This document shows, one piece after another, positions 53,601 through 64,000 of a stretch of DNA of 64,000 nt (position 1 is the stretch's first letter; the number at the start of each line of letters is the position of its first letter). The notes beneath the pieces are model-generated. The model saw only the letters and a program-made list of their open reading frames with translations, searched no databases and was not told the origin of the DNA. Source of the DNA: Brachionus manjavacas (Eukaryota; Rotifera; Eurotatoria; Ploima; Brachionidae); assembly GCA_019054805.1 (NCBI GenBank), contig JAHQIY010000003.1, forward strand, positions 1 to 64,000, written 5' to 3'. The position numbers and the translations under genes were made by a program.

Positions 53601-54289
53601 AAAAAATGAAATTTTGCAAAATCGAATTCTTTCCTTTTCACTCTTTAAGGATTGAATTCGATCGCTAAGTATTAGTCTGAGAAATCGTTTAATTTCCATA
53701 GTATGCTTCAGTATGATTCAGAGTTGTATCCCCAGTCAGAAAGAAACAATGATTGATCGATGAAAATTTTTTTACTAAAACATATTTTTTTTAATTATTA
53801 AATAAGCAAAAATTACATTTGAGAAAATTTTTTTAGTTTTAAAAATTTTTTTTATAGAATTTTTGGCACCCATTTTGATCGAAAACTGCAAAAATAGTCA
53901 AAAAACGGGGTGTTTTAAAAAACTGATCTCTATTTTTGTCAATTTTTAAAATAATTCATCATCTTAACTTACATCTTAATCTAAAGAATATCATCAGCGT
54001 CCAGAAAAGAAATTTTTCCTGCTCAATTTAAACACTTTACATGCACTACTTCTAATTATAAATCTCCAAAAAAAAAATTTTTTTTAATTGATTTACTGAA
54101 TTAGACTTTATTATGGTAAAGATGATTAATTATTTAAAAAATTGGGTCTAGTCATTAGGTGAACAAGTGTTCACGAAATATTTTCACCTATCTTTATAAT
54201 TTGCCAAAAAGGCAATTTTTAACTGTTCCTTGTACAATTTATATTAAAATAGGGAAACAAATTTTAGAATAGATCATTTCTGGATTCAA

Positions 54290-54840
54290 GATCTTTTAAA
54301 GTCACTGTAAAAGGATACCTGAGTGATCAATATAAAACTAGAGCAGGAGTCCCACAAGACTCTGTAATTAGTCCTTTTCTATTTAGTATTTTTATTAACG
54401 ATATACCAAAAAGAAACAAAACGAATAGTCAATATTCCCTGCTCTTTGCAGATGATTTGGCTACTTTTTTTATTTGTAATAAGAGGAGAAATCTTGAGAA
54501 TACGATTAATAGGCACCTAACAGAACTTGAAAAGAGGCTTTTCAAATGGAAAGTCTTGCTACATGATTTTTTCAAAAAATTCAAAAGAAAAAACTGATCT
54601 CGATCTAAAAATATATTAAAATAGCCTAAGTTGCCACAATCAAGTAAAGTTTCTTGGGATTTTGTTTGACTCAAAATTAAACTTCACTCCCACGGTAGAT
54701 TAAATTCTATTTCTGATGCTAACTTGATAAAGAATTCAAGTTATTCAAAATTCAGTGGTACGGTCTAACTTAAAACTAAAATATGACACTTCATCTTACA
54801 CTATCCATCATGAGGCCTTTAATAAACTAAAACTTCATAC
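54290..54840 (+). pseudogene. LINE RT fragment inside left arm
   Basis: The plus strand reads SDQYKTRAGVPQDSVISPFL, FSIFINDIPKRNKTNSQYSL and LLFADDLATFFICNKRRNLE, then frame-broken C-terminal pieces. Same family as the LINE at 59086-60102. The FADD box is intact but the frame is not. Mirrored in the right arm (about 57838-58390). Confidence 0.8.
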
Positions 54841-55369
54841 TGTCACGAATTCTTCTTCTTTTTAAAGTTTATTTTATTTTTGGCTTAATTTTTTGTGTTT
54901 GAATTACAAAATGTATCCAATGTTGAAATAAGATTGAGAAAGTGCGATGTTTCAAATATTTTTTTGAGTTTCAAAAAAAAAATAATTTTAAGTTAATATT
55001 GCAAGCATGAAATTTTTTTTTTTTTTATAAATTTTGACTCAGGGGTTGTGATATGATGATCCTTAAGATAATATTTGTAGTTTAAAAAACTATCTACGCT
55101 CTGTTTTCCATTTTTTATGAATTGAGTATTTGTTAAAAAGCACCAAACGAAAGTAAATTATCACTAAAGTCAAAATTTAGTCGCTTAGATAAACAATGGT
55201 TCACCTATTACTGAAACAATTCTTGTTCTCAGGTTTTATACACTATTAGTTCATCTAATTTAAAAAAGCTAATGTTATGATAAAAAATAAGATAGAAAAG
55301 ATAAAAACATAGAAAATTTAAATTTTTCAAATAGATGAATCTATTTTTCCCAAAGTCAAACTCTTAGGT

Positions 55370-55728
55370 ATTGTGAAATTCAGTACAAAAAGAAAAAAAG
55401 AACAGAAAAAATGTAAAAAAATTGAATAACTTTTTTTCTAAAGGTTTAAACTTAGTTCTGTAAATGCAACGTTGTGCAATTTTCAAAGTTGCATCAAATA
55501 TCAAAGCCTGCTAAATTTGCAGAGTTATGCAGAAATTAAATTTCAATATAATCGAGCGTGGTGCATTTTGCAGAGATTCTGCACGCCATTAGCAGTTTTT
55601 TACAGTTGATGCAACTTTGAATGTTGCACCATGCTGCATTTACAGAATTTATTTTAAACTTTTAGATAAAAAGTTATTAAATTTTTTTTACTTTGTTCTG
55701 TTCTTTTGTACTGAACTTCACAAAACCA
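55370..55728. mobile_element. foldback MITE family M2, copy 2
   Basis: Ends GGTATTGTGAAATTCAGTAC and GTACTGAACTTCACAAAACC. It is flanked by ACTCTTA on both sides (7-bp duplication). Mirrored in the right arm at about 56957-57320. Confidence 0.75.
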
Positions 55729-55825
55729 CTCTTAAAGGGTGAACAATTTATTTTAATTTTCTTTAATTTTTATTTAGAAATAAAAATTAATTCGAAAAGG
55801 CAAAAATTAATCGGAATCATCCTAA

Positions 55826-56860
55826 AAGTCAGAGATTTAAGAAGAGAGCGCATTTAGGTATTTGATTATGGCAAGAGTAATACCAAGTCAACCAGATCAT
55901 AGCGAATGCTTTATCTAAAGCTCCTCCAAAAAAAAAACCTAAAAAACTAATAACTAATTTTTATATTAGTTTCGAGAATAAGGCATTCTATTAAATTTTG
56001 AGCTTTATTCAATTTGTTCGCATAATCTAAAAATCTTTCGTCTAATTCTATTTTGAACAAAAAAATATAAAATTTAATTCAAATGAATTATTTATCTATT
56101 TTTTTTTCCTTTTTTTTCCTTTTAATGCTCATTTTTATTCTTTTTATTTATTTTATTTAATGTTATTTTACTTTATTTTTATTCTGAATAAATAAATTAA
56201 TTTTTTAAAGTTAAAAAATAATTTTCAATATTTTTTCAAGTGCCAAATTAACTTAAAATTATTTTTCTTTTGAAACTGAAAAAAATATTTTAAACATCGC
56301 ACTTTTTTGATTTTATTTCAAGATTGGATACATTTTGTAATTAAAACACAAAAAATTGAACCTATTTATTTTTTACTTTTTTTTCTGAAGGAGCTCTTGC
56401 TCGGCACAGATAAACAAATAAATAATAAAAATAAATAAAAATTTAGAATACAAATTTGTAAGAATTATGTTGCAAATTTAAATTTTAATACAAATATTCT
56501 ATTTTTGCGATCCAAATTTTTTTTAAAAATTTTGAATGAAAAGCCATAAAACTCGGAGTCAAAAGTTTTTAATTTAACAAGACACAAGACATAAAATTCT
56601 TTTTTCGAAAACTCAAATAATTTTTTTTTTTAAATTAAACTTTTTTTTCTATATTGTTCACCTAAATTTTTTAACAAAGATTTTTTTGAATTTTCATGTT
56701 CACCTATCAGGGTAAAATAATTAGGGGAACAATTTGTTCACTTAAACCGTGAACATGAATTGTTCATCTAAAGGACTAGACCCAAAAAATTACACAGACA
56801 AAATGTGAATAATATATCTCCGCTCCAAGTTGACAAAATTAAAGTTTAGGCTTGCTATTA
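55826..56860. other. spacer of the large inverted repeat
   Basis: About 1035 bp of single-copy-like AT-rich DNA. It contains an R1 fragment (56090-56370), a LINE tail with GAAGGAGCTCTTGCTCGGCA (56385-56410) and several GTTCAC words (56650-56780). No gene. Confidence 0.6.
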
Positions 56861-59097
56861 TTAGGATGATTCCGATTAATTTTTGCCTTTTCGAATTAAT
56901 TTTTATTTCTAAATAAAAATTAAAGAAAATTAAAATAAATTGTTCACCCTTTAAGAGTGGTTTTGTGAAGTTCAGTACAAAAGAACAGAACAAAGTAAAA
57001 AAAATTTAATAACTTTTTATCTAAAAGTTTAAAATAAATTCTGTAAATGCAGCATGGTGCAACATTCAAAGTTGCATCAACTGTAAAAAACTGCTAATGG
57101 CGTGCAGAATCTCTGCAAAATGCACCACGCTCGATTATATTGAAATTTAATTTCTGCATAACTCTGCAAATTTAGCAGGCTTTGATATTTGATGCAACTT
57201 TGAAAATTGCACAACGTTGCATTTACAGAACTAAGTTTAAACCTTTAGAAAAAAAGTTATTCAATTTTTACATTTTTCTGTTCTTTTTTTCTTTTTGTAC
57301 TGAATTTCACAATACCTAAGAGTTTGACTTTGGGAAAAATAGATTCATCTATTTGAAAAATTTAAATTTTCTATGTTTTTATCTTTTCTATCTTATTTTT
57401 TATCATAACATTAGCTTTTTTAAATTAGATGAACTAATAGTGTATAAAACCTGAGAACAAGAATTGTTTCAGTAATAGGTGAACCATTGTTTATCTAAGC
57501 GACTAAATTTTGACTTTAGTGATAATTTACTTTCGTTTGGTGCTTTTTAACAAATACTCAATTCATAAAAAATGGAAAACAGAGCGTAGATAGTTTTTTA
57601 AACTACAAATATTATCTTAAGGATCATCATATCACAACCCCTGAGTCAAAATTTATAAAAAAAAAAAAATTTCATGCTTGCAATATTAACTTAAAATTAT
57701 TTTTTTTTTGAAACTCAAAAAAATATTTGAAACATCGCACTTTCTCAATCTTATTTCAACATTGGATACATTTTGTAATTCAAACACAAAAAATTAAGCC
57801 AAAAATAAAATAAACTTTAAAAAGAAGAAGAATTCGTGACAGTATGAAGTTTTAGTTTATTAAAGGCCTCATGATGGATAGTGTAAGATGAAGTGTCATA
57901 TTTTAGTTTTAAGTTAGACCGTACCACTGAATTTTGAATAACTTGAATTCTTTATCAAGTTAGCATCAGAAATAGAATTTAATCTACCGTGGGAGTGAAG
58001 TTTAATTTTGAGTCAAACAAAATCCCAAGAAACTTTACTTGATTGTGGCAACTTAGGCTATTTTAATATATTTTTAGATCGAGATCAGTTTTTTCTTTTG
58101 AATTTTTTGAAAAAATCATGTAGCAAGACTTTCCATTTGAAAAGCCTCTTTTCAAGTTCTGTTAGGTGCCTATTAATCGTATTCTCAAGATTTCTCCTCT
58201 TATTACAAATAAAAAAGTAGCCAAATCATCTGCAAAGAGCAGGGAATATTGACTATTCGTTTTGTTTCTTTTTGGTATATCGTTAATAAAAATACTAAAT
58301 AGAAAAGGACTAATTACAGAGTCTTGTGGGACTCCTGCTCTAGTTTTATATTGATCACTCAGGTATCCTTTTACAGTGACTTTAAAAGATCTTGAATCCA
58401 GAAATGATCTATTCTAAAATTTGTTTCCCTATTTTAATATAAATTGTACAAGGAACAGTTAAAAATTGCCTTTTTGGCAAATTATAAAGATAGGTGAAAA
58501 TATTTCGTGAACACTTGTTCACCTAATGACTAGACCCAATTTTTTAAATAATTAATCATCTTTACCATAATAAAGTCTAATTCAGTAAATCAATTAAAAA
58601 AAATTTTTTTTTGGAGATTTATAATTAGAAGTAGTGCATGTAAAGTGTTTAAATTGAGCAGGAAAAATTTCTTTCTGGACGCTGATGATATTCTTTAGAT
58701 TAAGATGTAAGTTAAGATGATGAATTATTTTAAAAATTGACAAAAATAGAGATCAGTTTTTTAAAACACCCCGTTTTTTGACTATTTTTGCAGTTTTCGA
58801 TCAAAATGGGTGCCAAAAATTCTATAAAAAAAATTTTTAAAACTAAAAAAATTTTCTCAAATGTAATTTTTGCTTATTTAATAATTAAAAAAAATATGTT
58901 TTAGTAAAAAAATTTTCATCGATCAATCATTGTTTCTTTCTGACTGGGGATACAACTCTGAATCATACTGAAGCATACTATGGAAATTAAACGATTTCTC
59001 AGACTAATACTTAGCGATCGAATTCAATCCTTAAAGAGTGAAAAGGAAAGAATTCGATTTTGCAAAATTTCATTTTTTAAGTGGTTTAATTTTTTGT
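56861..59097. repeat. large inverted repeat, right arm
   Basis: Reverse complement of 53582-55825. Its outer end (AAGTGGTTTAATTTTTTGT, 59079-59097) abuts and truncates the LINE ORF at 59086-60102, so that ORF's stop codon lies within the arm. Confidence 0.93.
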
Positions 59098-61160
59098 AAA
59101 ATTACCAGAAATCCACTTGTCAAATTTTAGAACATTTAGAACATAATATTTTTTAAGATTTAAAATGGCTGCCTTTAGCTTAATACACTCAGCGACACGT
59201 TTTGGCATAGATTCAATCATGTTCTTGGCTATTTCACTTCTAACTTTCAAACATTCATCAAAGCTGGAGGGAGTATCATATTTTAATCTGAGGATAGATC
59301 TGACTGCTGTATTCTGAATTGCTTGTAACTTTTTGATATTATTTTCTGAAAATGAATTCAAGCAAGGAAACGAATAGTCTAGAATTGAACCAACTAAAGA
59401 TTTATAAAGATTTCCCAACGTTTTTTGATTAAGACCCCATTTTTTGTTTGACAGAATCTTAATTAGATTTAGCCTTGTATTGCAACGTTCTTTTATTTCG
59501 TCAACCAGTGTATTAAAATTTAATTTAGAATCAAATTTAATACCTAATAACTTAATTTCTTTTAGGCTTTTTATTCTATTTCCATAAATTTTTAAGTTAA
59601 GATTACCACTTTCTTTCTTGTACTTAGAGAATACTACTGAACACGACCCTTCAACTGACATCTTCACTTTCCACTTAATTAGCCATTGTTCTAGCTCGTT
59701 GGTGCATTTATTTATCTTATTTTCAAGATTCCCCTTTTTGTTGTAAACAAAAAAAGTAACTAGATCATCTGCAAAAAGAAGAGAATATTCATTATTTGTT
59801 TTGTTTCTTTTAGGGATATCATTAATATAAATGCTAAATAAAAGAGGACTAATTACTGAGCCTTGAGGAACACCAGCAGTTATTTGATATTCGTCGCTCA
59901 AGTAGTCATTCACATTCACCCTAAATGTCCTTACGTCTAAGAAGGATCTAATCCAGTTAATTAAGTATTGTGGTGGATTTTTTTTTATTAATTTATAAAT
60001 TAAACCTTCGTGCCAAACCCTATCAAAGGCTTTTGAAATATCAAAGAAAAGGGAACAAACTCTTTTCTTTCTTTTAAATGAATCTACAATTTTTTGAATC
60101 AAAAAGTAAAGATTATCGGAAGTTCTCCGATGTTTCCTAAATCCTGATTGTTCCTGGATAAGTAATAAATTTTTTTCTAAAAAATTGTAGGGTCTTGTGT
60201 AGGTTATACGCTCAAGTAACTTTCCTAGGCAACTTGTTATACTGATTGGTCTACAGTTTTAAGGATCTTGTGGAGAAGATGCATTTTTTTGAATCATAGT
60301 TATGTTCGCAGTTTTCCATGATTTTGGAATAATATCATGTCGTAGAGATAAGTTAAAAAGTTTTGAGATTTCAATTAAGGAATTTCTTGGTGAATTTTTA
60401 AGCATTAGATTATGTATTTGGTCAGGTCCTGAGGCCGCTTCAGTCTTCAGTCTTTTTAAAGCCAGTATAAGTTCGTTTGGGCAAATAGGATCATTTAAAT
60501 TACACTGATTGTAATTTTTGAGGTATTTAAAATTAAAGCTAATTATTTCATTATCTTTTTCAGTATCTTTTAGATCAGAGTGAGGACTAAATGTTAAAGA
60601 TAATATATCTCCGAAGCATTTTCCATTTTCCTTATCAGTTTTTAATTCCTTGTTATTTGAAATCAAATTTAGAATTAATTTTGATCCTTTCTGTGTTCTA
60701 AATTTGTTTATTTTTTTCCAAAAAAAGCCTGCTTGAAAGTGGATTTTTCCCCATTTTCCGAATGAAATCAAACCAATTTTGATTCCAGAATTTTCTTACT
60801 AAGATTTTTAACTCTGAGGTTAAGTGATTAAATTTTTTCTTAAGTAATGGGCAACGAGTGCTTTGAAAGTTTCTTCTAATTTTTCTACGTTCTTTGATCA
60901 GCATAACTATATCTGGTGGTAGACTAGTTTTGTATATTTTCTCTTATTGATAAGGTATGTATTTATGTGAAGTAGAAATGATTTTTTTTGTAATTTTGTT
61001 ATTCAGCTCATCTATTGAAAGTGTGTTTTCACTAAGATAATCTCTATTTTCATTTAAGGTGTCTCTAAAAAGTTGCCAGTTTGCTTTCTTATAGTTGAAT
61101 TTCCTAATTGTAGATTTGCTTGTAAATAAGTAGTCTGTAAGTACCCCAGCCACTATATAT
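59086..61160 (-). pseudogene. LINE (jockey/CR1-like) ORF2, truncated at both ends
   Basis: On the minus strand from about 61153 the order is as follows. The endonuclease-RT linker comes first (LFRDTLNENRDYLSENTLSI, MLIKERRKIRRNF). RT begins with AASGPDQIHNLMLKN, and SWKTANITMIQKNASSPQDP precedes a stop. The NCRPISITSCLGKLLERITY and SGFRKHRRTSDNLYFLIQKI pieces follow. A 338-residue open frame then runs from SLFFDISKAFDRVWHEGLIY through AGVPQGSVISPLLFSIYIND and the intact LLFADDLVTFF to the C-terminal region. The endonuclease domain is missing and the 3' end is cut by the inverted-repeat arm. Catalytic residues are intact, but stops near 60260 and 60700-60950 break ORF2. Confidence 0.88.
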
Positions 61161-61361
61161 ATATTCCTATTTTATTGTTTAAAGGAGAGGTTTTATGTTT
61201 TTTAGATTGAGTTTTTGAATAAAAGAGTTGAAGCCAACGCTCTTTTGATTTTTATTTTTATTTAATAGCAGCCATGCTATTAAATTGGTGTGCCGGTTAA
61301 AATTTTGTCTCAGCTCGAAAACTTAACAAAATTTCAAAAATACCCACGTTGAATTTTTTTT

Positions 61362-62280
61362 TTGATGATGATGATGAACACGTCCCGACCCGCCATGTTT
61401 TGTGGTTTTATCATTGCATCTTTGCTTGCCACGTTGTTGTTGGCGTTTGATATTAAAGAATATGGATCACATGCAGTATGTGCGTTCATGAGCGGCCTTG
61501 CGATTCCGATTTTAAGTTTCTTGGTGTTTTTCAAGTGTTTTTCAAGAACTTGGTGTTTTTCAAGTTCGGCTTTAGGGCCGAATCAACTAGGACAAATGAT
61601 TTGGTCTCGTTCGACGATAGAAATAATCGTCGACATGATACAAGACAGGAGAATCAACGAGACAGGATGGAAAATATAACTAGACAATGTGATTCAGATT
61701 GACGAGAGATGACAGACTTGATAATAGGTTCGAACCATTCGGTTCAGTACAAACATCGTTTCACGCACCCATGCCTTATCATTCTAATGTATCTGGTGGT
61801 GCCTATGGCCCTGCCCCTGACGCTTGGTTAAATTCAAAGCCTGCTCAGTTTTCTAAAAGAACCGATCTAGATACATGGTGGAAACAATTCGAGCTTTACG
61901 TGACAAGTGCAAAAGTCCCTAGCGTAAAGCTGCGCAATTGCCTTTTAACGTTCCTTGACGATGAATGCTTATCAGTGTTTGACTATTGCACACCCCAAGT
62001 TCCACTTGTGCTTTACGATCTATCAAAACAAATGCAAAACTTTTTGGTACTATAAAGCCAAAAAGCATTGACGCAAAAGAGGATTTTTACAGTAGAAGAC
62101 AGCGCCATGATGAAGATGCAAAGTCTTATTTTGAGGACCTATGGCCTAGGATTAGTCAGCAGACTCAACACATGGAAATACAAATGTAGCGACAAACCAG
62201 AAACACAACCGCCCCAGCAAAGACACGTGAAGTTCAGCCACGAACCGCTTTATGATGATCGCCGACCTCAGATGCAAATG
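61362..62280 (+). pseudogene. gypsy 3 Gag with N-terminal membrane segments
   Basis: The first frame (61362 onward) has two strong hydrophobic stretches: FCGFIIASLLATLLLAFDI (about residues 13-31) and AFMSGLAIPILSFLVFFKCF (about 41-60). The frame then shifts to a charged linker. It shifts again to a Gag-like segment (61699-62055) with PAPDAWLNSKPAQFSKRTDL and WWKQFELYVTSAKVPSVKLR, typical of gypsy capsid N-termini. Two or three frame changes. The membrane segments plus Gag echo gypsy 2. Confidence 0.65.
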
Positions 62281-62292
62281 TAGACACCGCGA

Positions 62293-62922
62293 GTGTGCTT
62301 CTATTGCAAGAAACCAGGACACATGATAGCTGAATGCAGAGAACGTGATAGAACGAATGCTGGTTATCCAAGAAGCGAACCGTCCCCACCTTTATCGAAT
62401 CAGATTATTAATAATATTATTACAAATGACAGCATAATTGGTAACTGTTTCATTAACAAAACACCAGTAAGTTTTTTATTCGACACAGGTACTGTAAAGA
62501 CAGTGATAGCTGAGCGAGTATGGAAAAAATGTAGAAGGCCACAAAACAAGATCAGACCAATGAATTCGACAATAGAGACGTGCAGTGGCGGACCGGTTCA
62601 AGATAAAGGTACAGCAAAGTGCATCATTCAGGTAAACAAGTTTGAGGGTGAGGTTGAAGTTATTGTCGTCAAGAAACTGGTATATGACTGTCTGTTGGGA
62701 CTTTATGTAGCGTTCAGAATGCCCGAGGTGAAAAATTACCTAGTCAGCATTAGAGACATATTCTCAAACACAAAAAAGCCTAGGAAGACCTCGGTCTTGA
62801 AGACACAACCCACACTAAACTACAGCAATTCAATCCCGAATACAAGAAAAATAGAAAGCATGTCCAGAAACGACACCGAAGATGAGAATAAAGCCCGGCA
62901 ACTAGACATAGATGAACTTTAA
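62293..62922 (+). pseudogene. gypsy 3 CCHC knuckle and protease
   Basis: A 209-residue frame: CFYCKKPGHMIAEC (CX2CX4HX4C) lies at its start, followed by a retropepsin (INKTPVSFLFDTGTVKTVIA with DTG, then VYDCLLGLYVAF). It continues as a linker to RT. The knuckle is downstream of a TAG at 62281-62283 that separates it from Gag. Confidence 0.85.
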
Positions 62923-63077
62923 AAAATTGATAGCTTTACAACCATACTACATGAAGAATTTTCGGATATTGTTGCACAGGGTCTGTGTACTTTGACACAA
63001 ACTGATATTTGTGAACATCAAATTAACCTTATCGAAAGCCAACTAATCAAACAGCCGCGCGTCGAGTCCCCTATACA

Positions 63078-64000
63078 ATGCGTGATGAAGTTAGGACTCA
63101 GGTGGACGAGATGTTAAAAGCAGAGCTCATAAGAGAAAGTGACTCGCCGTGGGCTTCACCAATTGTGTTGGTGAGAAAAGCAAACGGGAAACTGTCAATA
63201 TGCGTAGACTATCGTCGATTAAACGAAAGCACTATTAAGGACTGTTACCCACTGCCGAAGATCAAAGACATGTTGGTAACTTTAAGCAAAGCTAAATACT
63301 TTACTACTTTGGATCTGGCTTCCGGCTACCACAAAATTCGCGTCAAAGACGAGGACAAATCGAAAACTGCTTTTGTCACTAAATTCGGCCTTTTTGAGTA
63401 CAATGTGATGCCCTTCGGATTGACAAACGCCCCTGCCACGTTTCAACGCATGATGGAAAAAGTGTTGAAATGCCTGATCGGTGTGATATGCCTGGTTTAC
63501 CTAGACGACACAATTATCTACTCGGAAACAGTGGAAGAACATTATGTTAATGTGAGAACGATACTGGAACGGATCAGGCAGGCCTCTCTGAAGGTTGAAT
63601 GGAAGAAATGTAAATGGTTCCAAATTTCAATCCAATACTTAGGTCATGTAATCGAAAACGTTGAAGTTCGACCCGCCCCGCAAAAAGTGGAAGTTTTATT
63701 CCGATATTCTATTCCAAAAACAATTCGAAAGCTGCAAAGTTTCCTAGGATTGGCTAATTTTTATCGCAGGTTCATCCGTGGATTTGCTGCGATTGCCGGC
63801 CCTCTTCATAAAGCCACTGAGAAAGGAAAGAAGTTCGAATGTAACGACGAATGTCAGTGCAGTTTTGACATTTTAAGGACATGTCTAACGACTCCTACTG
63901 ACGGAAAAATGGCGTATTGGTGTTACCAAATTCCGACGAGCCATTCAGGCTCGAAATTGATGCGAGCGATACAAATACCTACCGTCTCCGTATTTCAGTA
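63078..64000 (+). CDS. gypsy 3 reverse transcriptase, open to window end
   Basis: A continuous frame of more than 300 codons with no stop before the window edge, which is probably why it is easily missed. RT landmarks in order: DEMLKAELIRESDSPWASPI, VDYRRLNESTIKDCYPLPKI, YFTTLDLASGYHKIRV, FEYNVMPFGLTNAPATFQRM, the intact catalytic YLDD in LVYLDDTIIY, YLGHVIENVEV, and KLQSFLGLANFYRRFI. Past about 63890 the expected RNase H sequence (SDEPFRLEIDASDT) is in another frame, so a shift occurs there. RT itself looks intact. Confidence 0.88.
   Translation, partial: MRDEVRTQVDEMLKAELIRESDSPWASPIVLVRKANGKLSICVDYRRLNESTIKDCYPLPKIKDMLVTLSKAKYFTTLDLASGYHKIRVKDEDKSKTAFVTKFGLFEYNVMPFGLTNAPATFQRMMEKVLKCLIGVICLVYLDDTIIYSETVEEHYVNVRTILERIRQASLKVEWKKCKWFQISIQYLGHVIENVEVRPAPQKVEVLFRYSIPKTIRKLQSFLGLANFYRRFIRGFAAIAGPLHKATEKGKKFECNDECQCSFDILRTCLTTPTDGKMAYWCYQIPTSHSGSKLMRAIQIPTVSVFQ

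Larger units (their letters stand above)
53582..55825. repeat. large inverted repeat, left arm
   Basis: About 2244 bp, the reverse complement of 56861-59097. Where I compared them, the arms differ only in the lengths of A/T homopolymers. It contains part of repeat R1, a LINE RT fragment (54290-54840), a partial R3 and a MITE M2 copy (55370-55728). Confidence 0.93.
61200..64000 (+). mobile_element. Ty3/gypsy element 3, cut by window end
   Basis: The plus strand encodes in order: a hydrophobic N-terminal segment plus Gag, a CCHC knuckle, retropepsin, RT and the start of RNase H. All are in broken frames except RT. An AATAAA and a short inverted repeat near 61216-61290 might belong to a 5' LTR, but no partner LTR is inside the window. 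It is a different lineage from gypsy 1 and gypsy 2 by sequence. Confidence 0.85.

Noticed and set aside
61200..61330. Full 5' LTR of gypsy 3
   Set aside because: AATAAA and a GGTGTGCCGG word are suggestive, but no second copy is in the window to define the LTR.

Overview
The window is eukaryotic nuclear DNA from a small AT-rich animal. Host genes have a single short intron or a few (about 55-111 bp, GT..AG, AT-rich), and they encode animal families: a matrix metalloproteinase, a C-type lectin, an endosulfine/ARPP19 phosphatase inhibitor and secreted dibasic-cleaved precursor proteins. There is no operon structure, no CRISPR array, and I found no rRNA or convincing tRNA gene. A rotifer or a similar AT-rich invertebrate would fit (bdelloid rotifers are known for LTR retrotransposons with extra captured ORFs), but the sequence alone does not settle the organism.

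Layout. 1-4.6 kb: AT-rich DNA, then a strikingly GC-rich, frame-broken Ty3/gypsy body without LTRs (minus). 4.7-7.6 kb: a small TA-flanked MITE, a dispersed repeat, a LINE RT remnant and a membrane-anchor-like coding fragment. 7.9-15.5 kb: a nested structure in which a mariner-type transposase pseudogene is split by a complete 6.7-kb Ty3/gypsy LTR retrotransposon (two 340-bp LTRs that read as identical, GTAT target duplication). That element carries an intact extra ORF predicted to be an RRM plus coiled coil. 16.3-17.1 kb: a pogo/Tigger-like MITE. 17.5-26.5 kb: two copies of a secreted peptide-precursor gene on direct repeats of about 0.96 kb, 7.8 kb apart, separated by decayed LINEs and MITEs. 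26.8-32.1 kb: LINE fragments and MITEs. 32.5-33.2 kb: C-type lectin gene (minus). 33.5-36.7 kb: long-TIR element with a Mutator-like transposase fragment. 37.4-38.3 kb: four-exon matrix metalloproteinase. 38.4-43 kb: repeats, a solo-LTR relic, nested MITEs, a pogo-family element lacking its catalytic core, and a LINE fragment. 44-47.9 kb: a long intronless gene (minus) combining a J-like motif, a membrane hairpin, TPR-like helices and a patatin lipase domain, with two single-base frame breaks. 49.7-50.5 kb: two-exon endosulfine gene with an unusually long Q/S/T/N-rich insert. 51.3-53.6 kb: repeats. 53.6-59.1 kb: a giant inverted repeat (two arms of about 2.24 kb around a spacer of about 1.03 kb). 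59.1-61.2 kb: truncated LINE. 61.2-64 kb: a third Ty3/gypsy element running off the window.

How things relate. Host genes are sparse islands in a layered transposon landscape, and several insertions can be ordered because one interrupts another. Two different gypsy elements have hydrophobic segments at the start of gag, and one has an RRM/coiled-coil ORF in the position where env would lie. These are the best candidates for something not previously described. Frame breaks sit in homopolymer runs in the patatin gene, and the inverted-repeat arms also appear to differ only in homopolymer length, so residual assembly indels must be considered before calling genes dead.
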